From the NCBI GenBank assembly GCA_005881215.1, contig VBDZ01000005.1, positions 1-38,232 on the forward strand: 38,232 nt of DNA, written 5' to 3'. Source of the stretch: Chloroflexota bacterium. GTDB lineage: Bacteria; Chloroflexota; Dormibacteria; CF-121. The position numbers and the translations under genes were made by a program. Within the stretch, counting starts at the first letter, position 1. Each line of letters opens with the position of its first letter. The notes below the pieces were generated by a model, which saw nothing but the letters and a program-made list of their open reading frames with translations, made no database searches and had not been told where the DNA came from. Of the stretch, positions 1-10,074 are shown piece by piece.

Positions 1-1
1 C

Positions 2-415
2 GCCGCCCAGGCGTTGGGGCTCGCCGAAGGCGCCTTCGACCTGGCCCGCCGGTATGCCCGCGACCGGCGACAGTTTGGCAAGCCGATCGCGGAGTTCCAG
101 GGGATCCAGTTCATGCTGGCGGATATGGCCACCCAGATCGAGGCGGCGCGGGCCCTGACCTACGCCTCGGGCGATGCCCTGGACCGCCAGCTTCCGGAGA
201 TCAGCGTCAGCTCGTCGATGGCGAAGCTGTTCGCCTCTGACACCGCGATGCGAGTCACCACCGACGCGGTGCAGATCCTTGGCGGCTACGGCTACCTGCG
301 GGATTTCCCAGCGGAACGAATGATGCGCGACGCGAAAATCACTCAGATCTACGAAGGAACGAACGAGATCCAGCGATTCGTGATTGCCCGAGAAGTGCTC
401 AAGGAGAAGGGGTGA
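2..415 (+). CDS. acyl-CoA dehydrogenase, C-terminal part (5' end outside window)
   Basis: Reading frame open from the window edge; C-terminal ACAD motifs [61 protein letters not shown]. Confidence 0.95.
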   Translation, partial: AAQALGLAEGAFDLARRYARDRRQFGKPIAEFQGIQFMLADMATQIEAARALTYASGDALDRQLPEISVSSSMAKLFASDTAMRVTTDAVQILGGYGYLRDFPAERMMRDAKITQIYEGTNEIQRFVIAREVLKEKG

Positions 416-1287
416 CGATCAAGCAGCTGTACGTCGCCGGTGCGGGCCTGATGGGGGCCGGCATCACCCAGACCGCCATCACCTCCGGTTACGACGTCAC
501 CCTGAGGGAGGTCGACGATGCCGTCGTCAGCCGCGGCGTCGAGAGCATCAAGAAGCGGCTCGACAGCCTGGTGCAGAAGGGCAAGCTCGAGGCGGCCCAG
601 CGTGACGCCGCACTGGCTCGCTTGCGTCCGACGACCTCGCTGGAGGCCGCCGGCCGCGCCGACTTCGTGATCGAGGCGATCACCGAGAGCTTCGAGGCGA
701 AACGGGAGCTCTTTAAGCGGCTCGATGGTATTTGCCGGCCGGAGGCCATCCTGGCGAGCAATACCTCATCGATCCCGATCACGAAAATGGCCGCGGTGAC
801 CCAGCGCCCCGACCGCTTCATCGGCATGCACTTCTTCAACCCGGTGCCCGTGATGCCGCTAGTCGAAATCACCAAAGGCCGAGACACCTCGGATTCGACC
901 GTGGCGATCACGCTCGAACTATCGAAAACCATGGGGAAGACACCGATCACGTCGCTCGATTACCCCGGCTTCATCGTCAACCGGATGCTCGTCCCCTTCA
1001 TCAACGAGGCGATCCGGGCCCTGATGCAGGGATTGGGGACGCGCGAAGACATCGACCAGGGCGCGAAGCTGGGGCTGCACCATCCGATGGGCCCGCTCGA
1101 GCTCGCCGACTTCGTCGGCCTCGACACGCATCTCTACATTTGCGGCGTGCTGTACGAAGGCCTGCACGACCCGCAGTTCGCGGCGCCGCCGCTCCTGCAG
1201 CAGCTGGTGGACGCCGGACACTTCGGCCGGAAGTCGGGTCGTGGCTTCTATCGCTACGGTCCCGATGGCAGCCGGGTGCCGGACTAA
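412..1287 (+). CDS. 3-hydroxybutyryl-CoA / 3-hydroxyacyl-CoA dehydrogenase
   Basis: N-terminal GAGLMGAGI Rossmann motif; [29 protein letters not shown] start overlapping upstream stop. Confidence 0.93.
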   Translation: MTIKQLYVAGAGLMGAGITQTAITSGYDVTLREVDDAVVSRGVESIKKRLDSLVQKGKLEAAQRDAALARLRPTTSLEAAGRADFVIEAITESFEAKRELFKRLDGICRPEAILASNTSSIPITKMAAVTQRPDRFIGMHFFNPVPVMPLVEITKGRDTSDSTVAITLELSKTMGKTPITSLDYPGFIVNRMLVPFINEAIRALMQGLGTREDIDQGAKLGLHHPMGPLELADFVGLDTHLYICGVLYEGLHDPQFAAPPLLQQLVDAGHFGRKSGRGFYRYGPDGSRVPD

Positions 1288-1296
1288 CTCCTCCCC

Positions 1297-2142
1297 TTAG
1301 GCCAGCGGCTTTTCGCGGCGGGGCCGCAGCACGCTGCGGGCCAGGAAAGTCAGTGCGACCACGAAGCAGGCTGCGGCCAGCACGGTCACGGCAGCCGAAA
1401 TCAAGACCCAGATGACGCCGCTTTTAGCGGCGATCTCACTCATGCTGGTCCCGCCGTTGACCAGGTGCAGGGTGACAAATGAGTAGCAGACGATGAAGGT
1501 CGCCACGGCGATCAGCAGGGCTCCCGTTCGACGCACGCGCGCCACCCACAGCCCGCCGGCCAGCCAGATGGAGGCGACGATCGCGGCGGCGAAGGCGCCG
1601 TCTTCGGTGTTCGCCGTTCCAAAGTCGATTCGATGGACCCCGTCGGTAGCCTGCAGGATCACCAACGCGGCCCCGGCGAGCGACGCCACCAGCAGCGCGA
1701 TGGTTTCCAACCGTGGGTTCCGGGCTTTCGGATTGGTCCAGCACACGCCCACGCTGATCACGATCAGGGCGCAAGCCGGCACGAGGGCCATGGCGGCGGT
1801 CGCCACCGGCAAACCTTCGTGCTTGACGAAGGTGCCAAGCGCCGCCGGACCTGAGACGAAGTGGTTCGCCGCGAGCACGCCGAACTGCACGAAGGCGATG
1901 GCACCGGCACCGAAAAGGCCGATCCGATAGCCCTGGAACCCCAGTCCAATGCACGCCAGCCAGAACAGGGCGACGATCAGCGCGATGATCGTGTACAGCC
2001 GATCCACCTGTCCGGCGTGATATTCGTGGAGCACGATGAAGGTGCCCAGGCCGACGGCGATCACCCCGGCAACGAGAAGGACCACCCGGGCGGGAACGAG
2101 GAACGGGCCCTGTGCCCGTCGAACCATTCCCCTCGCCCGCAT
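1297..2142 (-). CDS. polytopic membrane protein of unknown function
   Basis: 281-aa ORF with multiple hydrophobic segments; -10 TAAGAT 7 nt before ATG. Confidence 0.7.
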   Translation of the reverse strand: MRARGMVRRAQGPFLVPARVVLLVAGVIAVGLGTFIVLHEYHAGQVDRLYTIIALIVALFWLACIGLGFQGYRIGLFGAGAIAFVQFGVLAANHFVSGPAALGTFVKHEGLPVATAAMALVPACALIVISVGVCWTNPKARNPRLETIALLVASLAGAALVILQATDGVHRIDFGTANTEDGAFAAAIVASIWLAGGLWVARVRRTGALLIAVATFIVCYSFVTLHLVNGGTSMSEIAAKSGVIWVLISAAVTVLAAACFVVALTFLARSVLRPRREKPLA

Positions 2143-2149
2143 CGCTCAC

Positions 2150-2155
2150 ATCTTA
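2150..2155 (-). promoter_or_regulatory. -10 box TAAGAT, 7 nt before ATG 2142 (leaderless)
   Basis: TAAGAT-gtgagcg-ATG. Confidence 0.6.
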
Positions 2156-2249
2156 CGGGCCGACCCCGGCAGGCTCATTCGGTAGACTGTCTGCTGCAAA
2201 TTTGGGTGCTCAACCGCGCCGGCGGCGTGCGTCCGCCGCGCTCGGCCCC

Positions 2250-3629
2250 ATGCGCGGGTGGTACTACGCCCGCGCCACGGTGGCCGTCATCGCTGGAATG
2301 GCACTGCTCCTGGCAGGCCTGCTGGTCTTCCGCGTGTGGTCGGTGATCCACGCCATCTCGCCGCGTGCCCAGCCGGCCGACCTGGTCACGCTGGTGCATG
2401 CGCAGAGCGACGAGCCCGGCTCCGTTGGCTGGAAGGTGAAACACGATCAGCGGATCAACATCCTGCTGCTCGGCTACGGCGGACCGGGACACGATGGGCC
2501 GTACCTCACCGACTCGATCATGCTGGTATCGATCCGCCCCAGCTCCCACCAGGCGATCATGATCTCGCTACCTCGCGACCTTTGGGTCAAGATCCCCGCC
2601 CTGCCCAAGAACCGCTTCATGCTCGGCAAGCTCAACAGCGCCTACGCGATCGGGATGGATCACGCCGACTATCCGAACGTCCGCAGCGATTGGAAGACCG
2701 CCACCGGCGGGGGCGACCTGGTCGCCGCCACCGTTTCGCAGATCACGGGCCAGCCGATCGACTACTGGGTTGGCGTCGACTTCAAGGCATTTCGCGATGT
2801 CGTCGATGCACTCGGCGGCGTCCGCGTCGATGTCCCGACCAGCCTGGATGATCCCTACTTTCCCCGGGGCGAGACGACCGGCATGATGCATGTCCATATC
2901 GATGCCGGCTGGCAGCCGTTCGATGGCGAGCGGGCGCTGGAGTATGCCCGCTCACGGGAGACCACCTCCGACTTCGACCGGTCCCGCCGGCAGCAATTGA
3001 TCATGCTGGCCGTGAGGCAGCGGGTCTTTTCCTTGAACGCCGTGCCGCGGATGCTATCGCTGCTCGGAGCGTTGCAGGACAACGTGCGTACCAGCCTGCG
3101 CCCCGCCGACCTGCGGCCGCTTGTCGAGCTGGCCGGTCAGATCAAAGATCAGGACATCCGGCGGGTCTCGATCGATACCTCGAACCTGCTCCGCAGCGGC
3201 TATAGCAGCAATGGGCAATACGTTCTCGAACCGTTGGACCCGAGCTACGGGGCGCTGCACCGGTACATCGCGATGGCCCTTCCCGATCGTTCGACGCTCA
3301 CCAGGCAGACGCCCTTTTCGGTACAGGACGGAAGCCGGCGCTACTGGCTGCCGTACGGCGTCGGCACCCCGGCCAGCGTCATGACGACGCTGCTGCAGGC
3401 CGAGGGATGGCAGGCGACCCTTGCGCCAGCGCCGGCCGCCCAGCGGGTGGCGCAAACGCAGATTCTGGACGGCTCGGGAGGCCGGGCGGTGGCGACCGTG
3501 GCCTGGCTGCAGAGCTACTTTGGCGGCGTGATCACCCTCGTTCCGGCGCCGGCCGGCGGCCCCTCGGTGACCGTGGTGCTCGGTTCGGATTTCACCCTGA
3601 AGACCTTCCCGGCGCCCACCACCTCGTAG
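2250..3629 (+). CDS. LytR-CpsA-Psr (LCP) family cell-envelope protein with C-terminal LytR_C-like region
   Basis: N-terminal TM, NILLLGYGGPGHDGPYLTDSIMLVSIRP, SLPRDLWVKIP, ALEYARSRETTSDFDRSRRQQ; start chosen at MRGWYYARATVAV. Confidence 0.9.
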   Translation: MRGWYYARATVAVIAGMALLLAGLLVFRVWSVIHAISPRAQPADLVTLVHAQSDEPGSVGWKVKHDQRINILLLGYGGPGHDGPYLTDSIMLVSIRPSSHQAIMISLPRDLWVKIPALPKNRFMLGKLNSAYAIGMDHADYPNVRSDWKTATGGGDLVAATVSQITGQPIDYWVGVDFKAFRDVVDALGGVRVDVPTSLDDPYFPRGETTGMMHVHIDAGWQPFDGERALEYARSRETTSDFDRSRRQQLIMLAVRQRVFSLNAVPRMLSLLGALQDNVRTSLRPADLRPLVELAGQIKDQDIRRVSIDTSNLLRSGYSSNGQYVLEPLDPSYGALHRYIAMALPDRSTLTRQTPFSVQDGSRRYWLPYGVGTPASVMTTLLQAEGWQATLAPAPAAQRVAQTQILDGSGGRAVATVAWLQSYFGGVITLVPAPAGGPSVTVVLGSDFTLKTFPAPTTS

Positions 3630-3669
3630 GTTCAGTGCGGCGAACCGCCGCTGATAGGATGACCTCGAA

Positions 3670-4617
3670 ATGAGTCTGGCCGGCGCCTTGCTTTCCGGCG
3701 ATGTCCGGGCGCTGGCGAGGGCCATCAGCCTGGCGGAGGACCGGGACCCGCAGGCCACCGAGCTGGTCGCCGAGCTTCAACCGCAGACGGGTAAGGCCTT
3801 CCTGGTCGGACTGACCGGTTCTCCCGGAACCGGGAAGAGCACGCTGGCTGATGCCCTGGTCAAGGTGATCCGCGACCGCAAGCAGACGGTGGGCGTGATC
3901 GCGGTCGATCCCAGCAGCCCCTTCACCGGCGGCGCCGTCCTGGGCGACCGGATCCGCATGTCGCGCCACACCCTCGACAAGGGTGTGTTCATCCGGAGCA
4001 TGGGGGCTCGGGGTCACCTGGGCGGGTTGGCCGCCGCCACCCGCGAGGCGATCCACCTGCTCGACGCCTACGGCCGGGACGTCATCCTGGTCGAGACGGT
4101 CGGCGTCGGTCAATCGGAGCTGGAGATTTCCACCATCTGCGACACCGTGGTGCTCGTCCTGATGCCCGAGTCCGGCGATGCGGTCCAGACGATCAAGGCC
4201 GGCATCCTCGAGATCGCCGATGTCTTCGTCATCAACAAGGTCGATCTGGGTGGGGCGGAAAAGACCCGGCGCTTGATCCAGGACGCGATCGCGCTCGGGC
4301 CCAAGCAGGCGTGGCGGCCGCCGATCGTGCTGGCGTCGGCCGCAAAGGAAGAGGGGATCGAGCCGGTCTGGGACGCGGTCCTCGCGCACCAGGCGTATCT
4401 GACGGAGAGCGGCGCGCTGGCCGCCCGCCGCCAGCAGCGGCTCAAGCAGGAGGTCGTCGCGCTGGTCGCCGAGCGAGCCCGCGACGAGGCTCGGCGGATG
4501 CTCGACGGCGACACTGCGGTGGGACGGCGGCTGCGAGAGAATCGGAATGGGAAACTCAACCCGTACGCCCTCGCCGAGGAGGTTCTCGGACAGCGACGGC
4601 CACAAGGAGGCAATTGA
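3670..4617 (+). CDS. meaB: methylmalonyl-CoA mutase-associated GTPase MeaB/ArgK
   Basis: [18 protein letters not shown]-loop, [38 protein letters not shown]; stop overlaps next ATG (TGATG). Confidence 0.95.
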   Translation: MSLAGALLSGDVRALARAISLAEDRDPQATELVAELQPQTGKAFLVGLTGSPGTGKSTLADALVKVIRDRKQTVGVIAVDPSSPFTGGAVLGDRIRMSRHTLDKGVFIRSMGARGHLGGLAAATREAIHLLDAYGRDVILVETVGVGQSELEISTICDTVVLVLMPESGDAVQTIKAGILEIADVFVINKVDLGGAEKTRRLIQDAIALGPKQAWRPPIVLASAAKEEGIEPVWDAVLAHQAYLTESGALAARRQQRLKQEVVALVAERARDEARRMLDGDTAVGRRLRENRNGKLNPYALAEEVLGQRRPQGGN

Positions 4618-6269
4618 TGGCGGTACGCCGTAAGACCGCCCACGAGGAGTGGGCCGCCCGCTACGGTGGCGGCAAGCGGCCGCCAAAGGAAGGCGCCACC
4701 ACCATCTCCGGCGTGCCGTTGCAGCCCCTGTATACACCCCAGGACCTGGCGGGATGGAGCTACGACGAGAAACTCGGTTATCCTGGCGAGTTTCCGTACA
4801 CCCGGGGCGTCTACCCCTCGATGTACCGCGGCCAGTTGTGGACCATCCGGCAGTTCGCCGGTTACGGCACCGCCGAGGAAACGAACCGTCGCTACAAGTT
4901 CCTCCTCTCCCAGGGGCAGGCGGGCCTGTCGGTCGCCTTCGACATGCCCACGCTGATGGGGTACGACTCCGATGACCCGATCAGCGCCGGTGAGGTGGGT
5001 CACTGCGGCGTGGCCATCGATTCGCTCGAAGACATGGAGACGCTGTTCGACGGCATCCGGCTGGACCAGATCACCACCTCGATGACGATCAACTCGCCGG
5101 CGGCGATTCTCTACGCGATGTACATCGCCGTCGGAGAGAAGGAAGGTCTATCACCCGCGCAGTTGGGTGGCACCCTGCAGAACGACATTCTCAAGGAGTA
5201 CATCGCGCAAAAGGAATACATCTTCCCGCCGGAACCGTCGATGCGGCTGGTGGTGGACACCATCGTGTTCGCGGCGCGGAACATGCCGCGCTGGAATGCG
5301 GTGTCGATCTCCGGGTATCACATCCGGGAGGCCGGCTCCACCGCCGTCCAGGAGCTCGCCTTCACCCTGGCCGATGGCATGGCCTACGTCGAGGCGTCGA
5401 TCGAGGCTGGGCTGCCGGTCGACGAGTTCGCCCCGCGGCTCTCCTTCTTCTTCGACTCGCACATCGATTTCTTCGAGGAGATCGCCAAGTTCCGCGCCGC
5501 CCGACGCCTGTGGGCGCGCATCATGCGGGACAAATACGGTGCCCGCGATCCGAAATCGTGGATGCTGCGCTTCCACACCCAGACCGCCGGCGTCTCGCTC
5601 ACCCGGCAGCAGGTGGAAAACAACATCAGCCGCACCGCCTACGAGGCGATGGCCGCGGTGCTGGGTGGCACCAATTCGTTGCACACGAACTCGATGGACG
5701 AGGTACTGGCACTACCCACCGAGCGGGCGGCCCAGATTGCGCTGCGCACCCAACAGGTGCTGGCGCATGAGACCGGCGTCACCAACACCATCGACCCGCT
5801 GGCCGGATCCTATTTCCTGGAGCAGCTGACCGACGAGATGGAGCGCGGCGCTCAGCAGTACTTCGATCGGATCGATCAGCAGGGCGGCGTCTTGCGCTGC
5901 ATCGAGAGCGGGTTCTTCCAGCGGGAGATCGCCGATGCCGCGTTCGAGTTCGAGCGCAAGCTGGAAGCCAACGAGCGAATCATCGTCGGGGTCAACGCCT
6001 ACAAGGAGGGCGAGGGCGCGCCGGTCCCGACGCTCAAGATTGGGCCGGAAACCGAGCGTGGGCAGGTGGCGCGGCTCGCGGCGCTGAAAGCGCGTCGCGA
6101 CAACACCAGCGCCCGCAACCGGCTCGAGGATCTCAAGCGGGCCGCGCGCGGCCGCGACAACCTGATGCCTCCGCTCCTGAATTGCGTCAAGGCGTACGTG
6201 ACCGAGGGCGAGATCATGGCAGCGCTCAAGGAGGTTTTCGGCGTCTACCGGGAACCGATTCTGTTTTAG
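4617..6269 (+). CDS. methylmalonyl-CoA mutase, catalytic (large) subunit without B12 domain
   Basis: [66 protein letters not shown]; ends without DXHXXG domain. Confidence 0.95.
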   Translation: MAVRRKTAHEEWAARYGGGKRPPKEGATTISGVPLQPLYTPQDLAGWSYDEKLGYPGEFPYTRGVYPSMYRGQLWTIRQFAGYGTAEETNRRYKFLLSQGQAGLSVAFDMPTLMGYDSDDPISAGEVGHCGVAIDSLEDMETLFDGIRLDQITTSMTINSPAAILYAMYIAVGEKEGLSPAQLGGTLQNDILKEYIAQKEYIFPPEPSMRLVVDTIVFAARNMPRWNAVSISGYHIREAGSTAVQELAFTLADGMAYVEASIEAGLPVDEFAPRLSFFFDSHIDFFEEIAKFRAARRLWARIMRDKYGARDPKSWMLRFHTQTAGVSLTRQQVENNISRTAYEAMAAVLGGTNSLHTNSMDEVLALPTERAAQIALRTQQVLAHETGVTNTIDPLAGSYFLEQLTDEMERGAQQYFDRIDQQGGVLRCIESGFFQREIADAAFEFERKLEANERIIVGVNAYKEGEGAPVPTLKIGPETERGQVARLAALKARRDNTSARNRLEDLKRAARGRDNLMPPLLNCVKAYVTEGEIMAALKEVFGVYREPILF

Positions 6270-6359
6270 ATGATCCGGCTGCGCTTCTCAGTCATCGGGC
6301 GGGTGCTGGCCGTCGTGCTGCCGTTGGCGGTCGTGGCCTTCTACCTGCTGAGGCACTGA
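6270..6359 (+). CDS. putative 29-aa single-pass membrane peptide [29 protein letters not shown]
   Basis: ATG immediately follows the mutase stop (TAGATG); TGA 2 nt before the GTG of the B12 subunit; basic N-terminus plus about 17 hydrophobic residues. Confidence 0.5.
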   Translation: MIRLRFSVIGRVLAVVLPLAVVAFYLLRH

Positions 6360-6361
6360 TC

Positions 6362-6799
6362 GTGCCCGCGCAGGCGTCGACCAGGAAGCAGGCTCCCGAG
6401 ACCGCGAAGCGATGGCGGGTGCTGACCGCCAAGGTCGGCTTGGACGGGCACGACCGCGGCGTGAAGGTGGTCTCCCGAGCGCTCCGAGACGCCGGCGTGG
6501 AGGTGATCTATGCCGGGCTGCGGCAGACGCCCGAGATGGTAGTCGAGGCGGCGATCCAGGAGGACGTGGATGCGATCGGCGTCAGCCTGCATAGCGGCGC
6601 GCACATGACGCTGATCCCGCGCATCCTGGAGCTGCTCAAAGAGCGCAACGCCTCCGACATCGTGGTGTTTGGCGGCGGCATCATCCCCCAGGATGACGCC
6701 GATGCCCTGAAGAAGATGGGCGTGGTCGAGATCTTCGGACCCGGCACCTCACTGCAAGCCATCATCGATTTCGTGAACCACGGATTCAAGGCGGCGTGA
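6362..6799 (+). CDS. methylmalonyl-CoA mutase, cobalamin-binding (small) subunit
   Basis: [28 protein letters not shown] (DXHXXG), [21 protein letters not shown]. Confidence 0.95.
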   Translation: MPAQASTRKQAPETAKRWRVLTAKVGLDGHDRGVKVVSRALRDAGVEVIYAGLRQTPEMVVEAAIQEDVDAIGVSLHSGAHMTLIPRILELLKERNASDIVVFGGGIIPQDDADALKKMGVVEIFGPGTSLQAIIDFVNHGFKAA

Positions 6800-7638
6800 T
6801 CGCGGCTGCGCCTCGCAAGCTGGGGCGGTTCGAGCTGCACTGCCTCAGCGACGGACAGTGGCGGATGGATGGGGGTTCCGTCTTCGGGGTGGTTCCGAAG
6901 GTGATGTGGGAAAAGCTCAAAGCTCCGGACCCGCGTAATCGCATCCTGATGGCGACCAACTGCCTGCTGGTCCGGACGCCAGACGCCAACGTGCTGATCG
7001 AGGCCGGGATCGGACCCAAGCTGTCGGAGAAGGAGCGCGACATCTACGCCTACGACCGCGATCCCGGGCTGCCGGACGCCCTGGCCGGGGCTGGACTCAA
7101 GCCGCAGGATATCGACCTGGTGGTGCTCAGCCATCTCCACTTCGACCATGTCGGCGCCCTGGTCGCGCCCGGCCGGGACGGCGAGCTCACCCCGCTCTTT
7201 CCGAGGGCGAAGCACGTGGTGCAGGCCGGTGAGCTCGAGGCCTGGCGTCATCCCGATCCGCGGAGCCGGCCATCCTACAAGCCCGAGAACCTGGCCCTGC
7301 TCGAGGAGGAGGGCCGGCTGCTGGTGGTCGATGGCGACGCGCAGCTCGCGCCGGGGGTCCGGGTGCGGGTTACCGGTGGCCACACCGCCGGCCACCAGGC
7401 GGTGTACGTCCAGGACCAGGAGCAAACTGTGGTGTTTACCGGCGACTTTCTCTTCATGCGCGCCTTCCTCAAGATCAACTGGGTCAGCGCACTCGATCTC
7501 TTCCCGCTGGAGGCCATGGAGCGCAAGGCCGCCTTCCTGCGGGAGGCTGCCCGCGAACGCTATCTCATCTGGTTCTACCACGAGACCGAGCAGATGCTCG
7601 GCTACTGGACCGGCGAGGGGTTCGAACCGGTCAGCTGA
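6796..7638 (+). CDS. MBL-fold metallo-hydrolase
   Basis: [31 protein letters not shown]. Confidence 0.9.
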   Translation: MIAAAPRKLGRFELHCLSDGQWRMDGGSVFGVVPKVMWEKLKAPDPRNRILMATNCLLVRTPDANVLIEAGIGPKLSEKERDIYAYDRDPGLPDALAGAGLKPQDIDLVVLSHLHFDHVGALVAPGRDGELTPLFPRAKHVVQAGELEAWRHPDPRSRPSYKPENLALLEEEGRLLVVDGDAQLAPGVRVRVTGGHTAGHQAVYVQDQEQTVVFTGDFLFMRAFLKINWVSALDLFPLEAMERKAAFLREAARERYLIWFYHETEQMLGYWTGEGFEPVS

Positions 7639-7849
7639 CGATCAGCAGGACTTCGGCACCACAGCGCTCGCACTCGCCACGAACGACGTAGTTGCCGGTT
7701 TTGAGGTCCATGGCAGAGGGGCGCAGAATCGCGACCGACTGCCGGCAGGCCCGACAGTTGGCTTTCATCGGCGCCACGGGCACCGCGGGGGCCTGGAAGG
7801 TCCAGGTGTGCGGCGCGACCTGCTGCATGCTGGCGTGGGCAATGGCCAT
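7631..7849 (-). CDS. small zinc-ribbon protein, DUF5679-like C-terminus
   Basis: CRAC...CERC pair, pattern NCRACRQSVAILRPSAMDLKTGNYVVRGECERCGAEVLLI; SD-like AGGAG before the ATG at 7849. Confidence 0.6.
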   Translation of the reverse strand: MAIAHASMQQVAPHTWTFQAPAVPVAPMKANCRACRQSVAILRPSAMDLKTGNYVVRGECERCGAEVLLIVS

Positions 7850-7947
7850 AAACGCTCCTACCTTGTCTAACGCCGCCGCCGCCAAAACGGGCTGCGCCGT
7901 TCGGACCTGCCTGCTACCGCAAACGCCGTAGCGTCTGGCCGGAGGGT

Positions 7948-9237
7948 TTAGTAGACGGTCACCGGCGTGCCGGTCGGCGTCCAGTTCCACAGCCAGACCA
8001 TGTTGCTGTAGGGAACGTTGACACAGCCGTGGGTGCCGTTGTTCTCCCCGTAGGGGTCGTAGTGCGGGTACTCGGTGCCCGGTCCGTAATAGGCCCGCCA
8101 GTAGGCATCATGGATGCCGGCGCCGCCGTTGAACCACATCACCATCTTGACCTTGGAGTCCGGGTACCAGTACGGGGATCCCTTGGGCCACGGCGAGTGC
8201 ATCGTCCAGGGGGAGACCTTCCAGTAAACCTTGAAGTTGCCAGGGTCGGTCTCCAGGCCGGGCCGCCCGGTCGTGACGTAGCTCCAGAACACCTGCTGAC
8301 CGTGCGAGTAGGCCCGGATCACCTGCTCCTTGAGGGAGATCGTGAGCGCCTTCTCCGGCAGGTTTTGCGCCATCGCATCCTGGAGCACCTTGTCCTGGAC
8401 CGCGAGGCCGCCGTTGACCTGCTCGAGATCGGTCGTGGCCGTCACCCGACCGAGCTGTGCCGCCAGCTTCTGCACATGGGCGTCGACGATGGAGACGTCC
8501 ATCTGGAAGATGCGGGCGGTCGACATGTCCGCCTGGACCCGGGATAGAGCGGCACTGGCGCCGGCTCGCGCCACCCCGGCGTCCCCGTGGTCCTGGGCGG
8601 CGGCCTGCGCGGCGTACTGCCCGATCAGCTTGTTGGTGGTTTCCTGGTCCGCTACCAGCAGCGAGAGCTTCGAGAACGGCGCCTTGAGCTCGGTGCTGAC
8701 CGCCCGATAGCCGCTCACCGTTGTCGCGACATCGATCTCGATCTGGGCCTTGTTCGGCAGTCCGGCGAATTCGACCAGGAGCTGGTCGTCGACACCGATC
8801 TGCTTGGCTTTCTGCAGGTTGGCCGTGAGTTGGGCGACCTCCGACCGGGCGGTGTCGTGCGTCTGCGCCATCAGCTTCTGGACCCGGAGGTCCAGCTGCT
8901 CTTTGATCTGGGTCTCCTGGCCGGCGGCCCGGTTGAAAAACGAGATCCGCGACTCATTGAAGGGGGCCGAGGCCGGTGGCGGGGCTTCGCTGGCGGTCGT
9001 CAGTTCCTGGCGTTGGAGATCGGAATACTCCGCCGCACTAAGCCCCAGGTCACTGGCGTGCGCCTGCGCTGCCAGCACCTGGCTTCGCGCCGCCTGGAAG
9101 TCCTGCTCCGCGAACGCTTCGCGCATCTGCTGCCCGAAGATGAATCCGGCGACCAGGACGAAGGTCCCAAGCACCACCACGATCCTGGTGGCGTTGCGAC
9201 GAAGGAATCTAAGAGTACCTGCCAGCACCGTTGTCAC
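7948..9237 (-). CDS. membrane-anchored L,D-transpeptidase (YkuD) with helical stalk
   Basis: N-terminal TM, coiled/helical middle, C-terminal YkuD signature GIHDAYW...GTHGCVNVPYSNMVWLW. Confidence 0.9.
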   Translation of the reverse strand: MTTVLAGTLRFLRRNATRIVVVLGTFVLVAGFIFGQQMREAFAEQDFQAARSQVLAAQAHASDLGLSAAEYSDLQRQELTTASEAPPPASAPFNESRISFFNRAAGQETQIKEQLDLRVQKLMAQTHDTARSEVAQLTANLQKAKQIGVDDQLLVEFAGLPNKAQIEIDVATTVSGYRAVSTELKAPFSKLSLLVADQETTNKLIGQYAAQAAAQDHGDAGVARAGASAALSRVQADMSTARIFQMDVSIVDAHVQKLAAQLGRVTATTDLEQVNGGLAVQDKVLQDAMAQNLPEKALTISLKEQVIRAYSHGQQVFWSYVTTGRPGLETDPGNFKVYWKVSPWTMHSPWPKGSPYWYPDSKVKMVMWFNGGAGIHDAYWRAYYGPGTEYPHYDPYGENNGTHGCVNVPYSNMVWLWNWTPTGTPVTVY

Positions 9238-9304
9238 CGCATTTTACGGGCATCTTGCACATGGGGTAACGGCCAAACGGCGCAAAAGTTCCGGTGAAGG
9301 GCCG

Positions 9305-9334
9305 TTCAGGAGGCGGCAAACGCTGTGTTAAGAT
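9305..9334 (+). promoter_or_regulatory. L25 promoter: -35 TTCAGG, -10 TAAGAT (leadered, with SD)
   Basis: TTCAGG, 18 nt spacer, TAAGAT (17 nt if the -10 is read as TTAAGA); SD AGGAG at 9358-9362. Confidence 0.5.
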
Positions 9335-9369
9335 GGGCGCCGCCCAATTCGGGCTGAAGGAGAAACGCC

Positions 9370-10047
9370 CTGGCTACCGCCGCCCCCGTAACGTTAAAAC
9401 TCGAGCTTCGCGCCGACCGCGGCCGGCACCTCCAGGCGCTCCGCCGGCAGGGCAGGCTGCCCGGCGTGATCTACGGCCACAACGTCGATGCCGTGACCGT
9501 CATGGTGGACGGGCGCGAGTTCGTCAAAGCCTTCCAGAAGGTGGGGCGCAACCAGCTCGTGGACCTCCAGGTCGCCGATGAGCCGGTCCGCAAGGCGCTG
9601 GTCCGCGAGGTGCAACGGAGCCCGCGCGATGGCGACCTGCTCCACGTCGACTTCTACCAGGTCAACCTCACCGAGAAGATCGAGTCCGAAGTGCCGATCG
9701 AGATCGAGGGCGAGGTCGAGCTGGTCTCCAAGGGTGAAGCCGACCTGCAGCGCGGCCTGCACGTCCTGAAAGTCGAGTGCCTCCCGACCGACCTGCCGCC
9801 GGTGATCACGGTCGACGTTTCCGCTCTCAAGGAAATCGACGACGAGATTCGGGTGAAGGACTTGAAGACACCGGCCGGCTGCGAGATCCTCGACGAGCCC
9901 GATGACCTGATCGTCAAGGTCGCTGCCCACCGCGAAGAGGTGGAGGAGGCGGCACCGGCGCCGGCGACAGTCGAGGTGCCGACGGTTGGCGAGACCGAGG
10001 CGCCCGCCGAGGGTGGCACCGAGGGCGAAGCGCCGCCCGAGAGCTAA
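9370..10047 (+). CDS. rplY: 50S ribosomal protein L25/CTC, apparent CTG start
   Basis: LATAAPVTLKLELRADRGRHLQALRRQGRLPGVIYGHN...; in-frame TGA at 9355-9357 leaves CTG 9370 as the only plausible start covering the conserved N-terminus; AGGAG at 9358-9362. Confidence 0.88.
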   Translation: MATAAPVTLKLELRADRGRHLQALRRQGRLPGVIYGHNVDAVTVMVDGREFVKAFQKVGRNQLVDLQVADEPVRKALVREVQRSPRDGDLLHVDFYQVNLTEKIESEVPIEIEGEVELVSKGEADLQRGLHVLKVECLPTDLPPVITVDVSALKEIDDEIRVKDLKTPAGCEILDEPDDLIVKVAAHREEVEEAAPAPATVEVPTVGETEAPAEGGTEGEAPPES

Positions 10048-10061
10048 AGCCAGAGCGCCCC

Positions 10062-10067
10062 TACAAT
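10062..10067 (+). promoter_or_regulatory. -10 box TACAAT, 7 nt before ATG 10075 (leaderless mscS)
   Basis: TACAAT-gggcgcc-ATG. Confidence 0.65.
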
Positions 10068-10074
10068 GGGCGCC

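Noticed and set aside
732-1415. 227-aa ORF overlapping the hydroxyacyl-CoA dehydrogenase in another frame
   Set aside because: Arg/Pro/Ala-rich alternative-frame translation without domain similarity.
3655-3672. Leaderless promoter for meaB (TAGGAT)
   Set aside because: Spacing to ATG is 9 nt rather than 6-7, so it was not counted among the 13; it may still be a promoter. The LCP, opuC ATPase, Ku, lipoprotein, L,D-transpeptidase and helicase starts also did not fit the rule cleanly.
3630-4616. Cobalamin riboswitch upstream of the mutase genes
   Set aside because: No long intergenic leader; genes overlap and only about 40 bp precede meaB.
3592-4737. 381-aa minus-strand ORF opposite meaB
   Set aside because: Shadow ORF opposite a clear MeaB GTPase.
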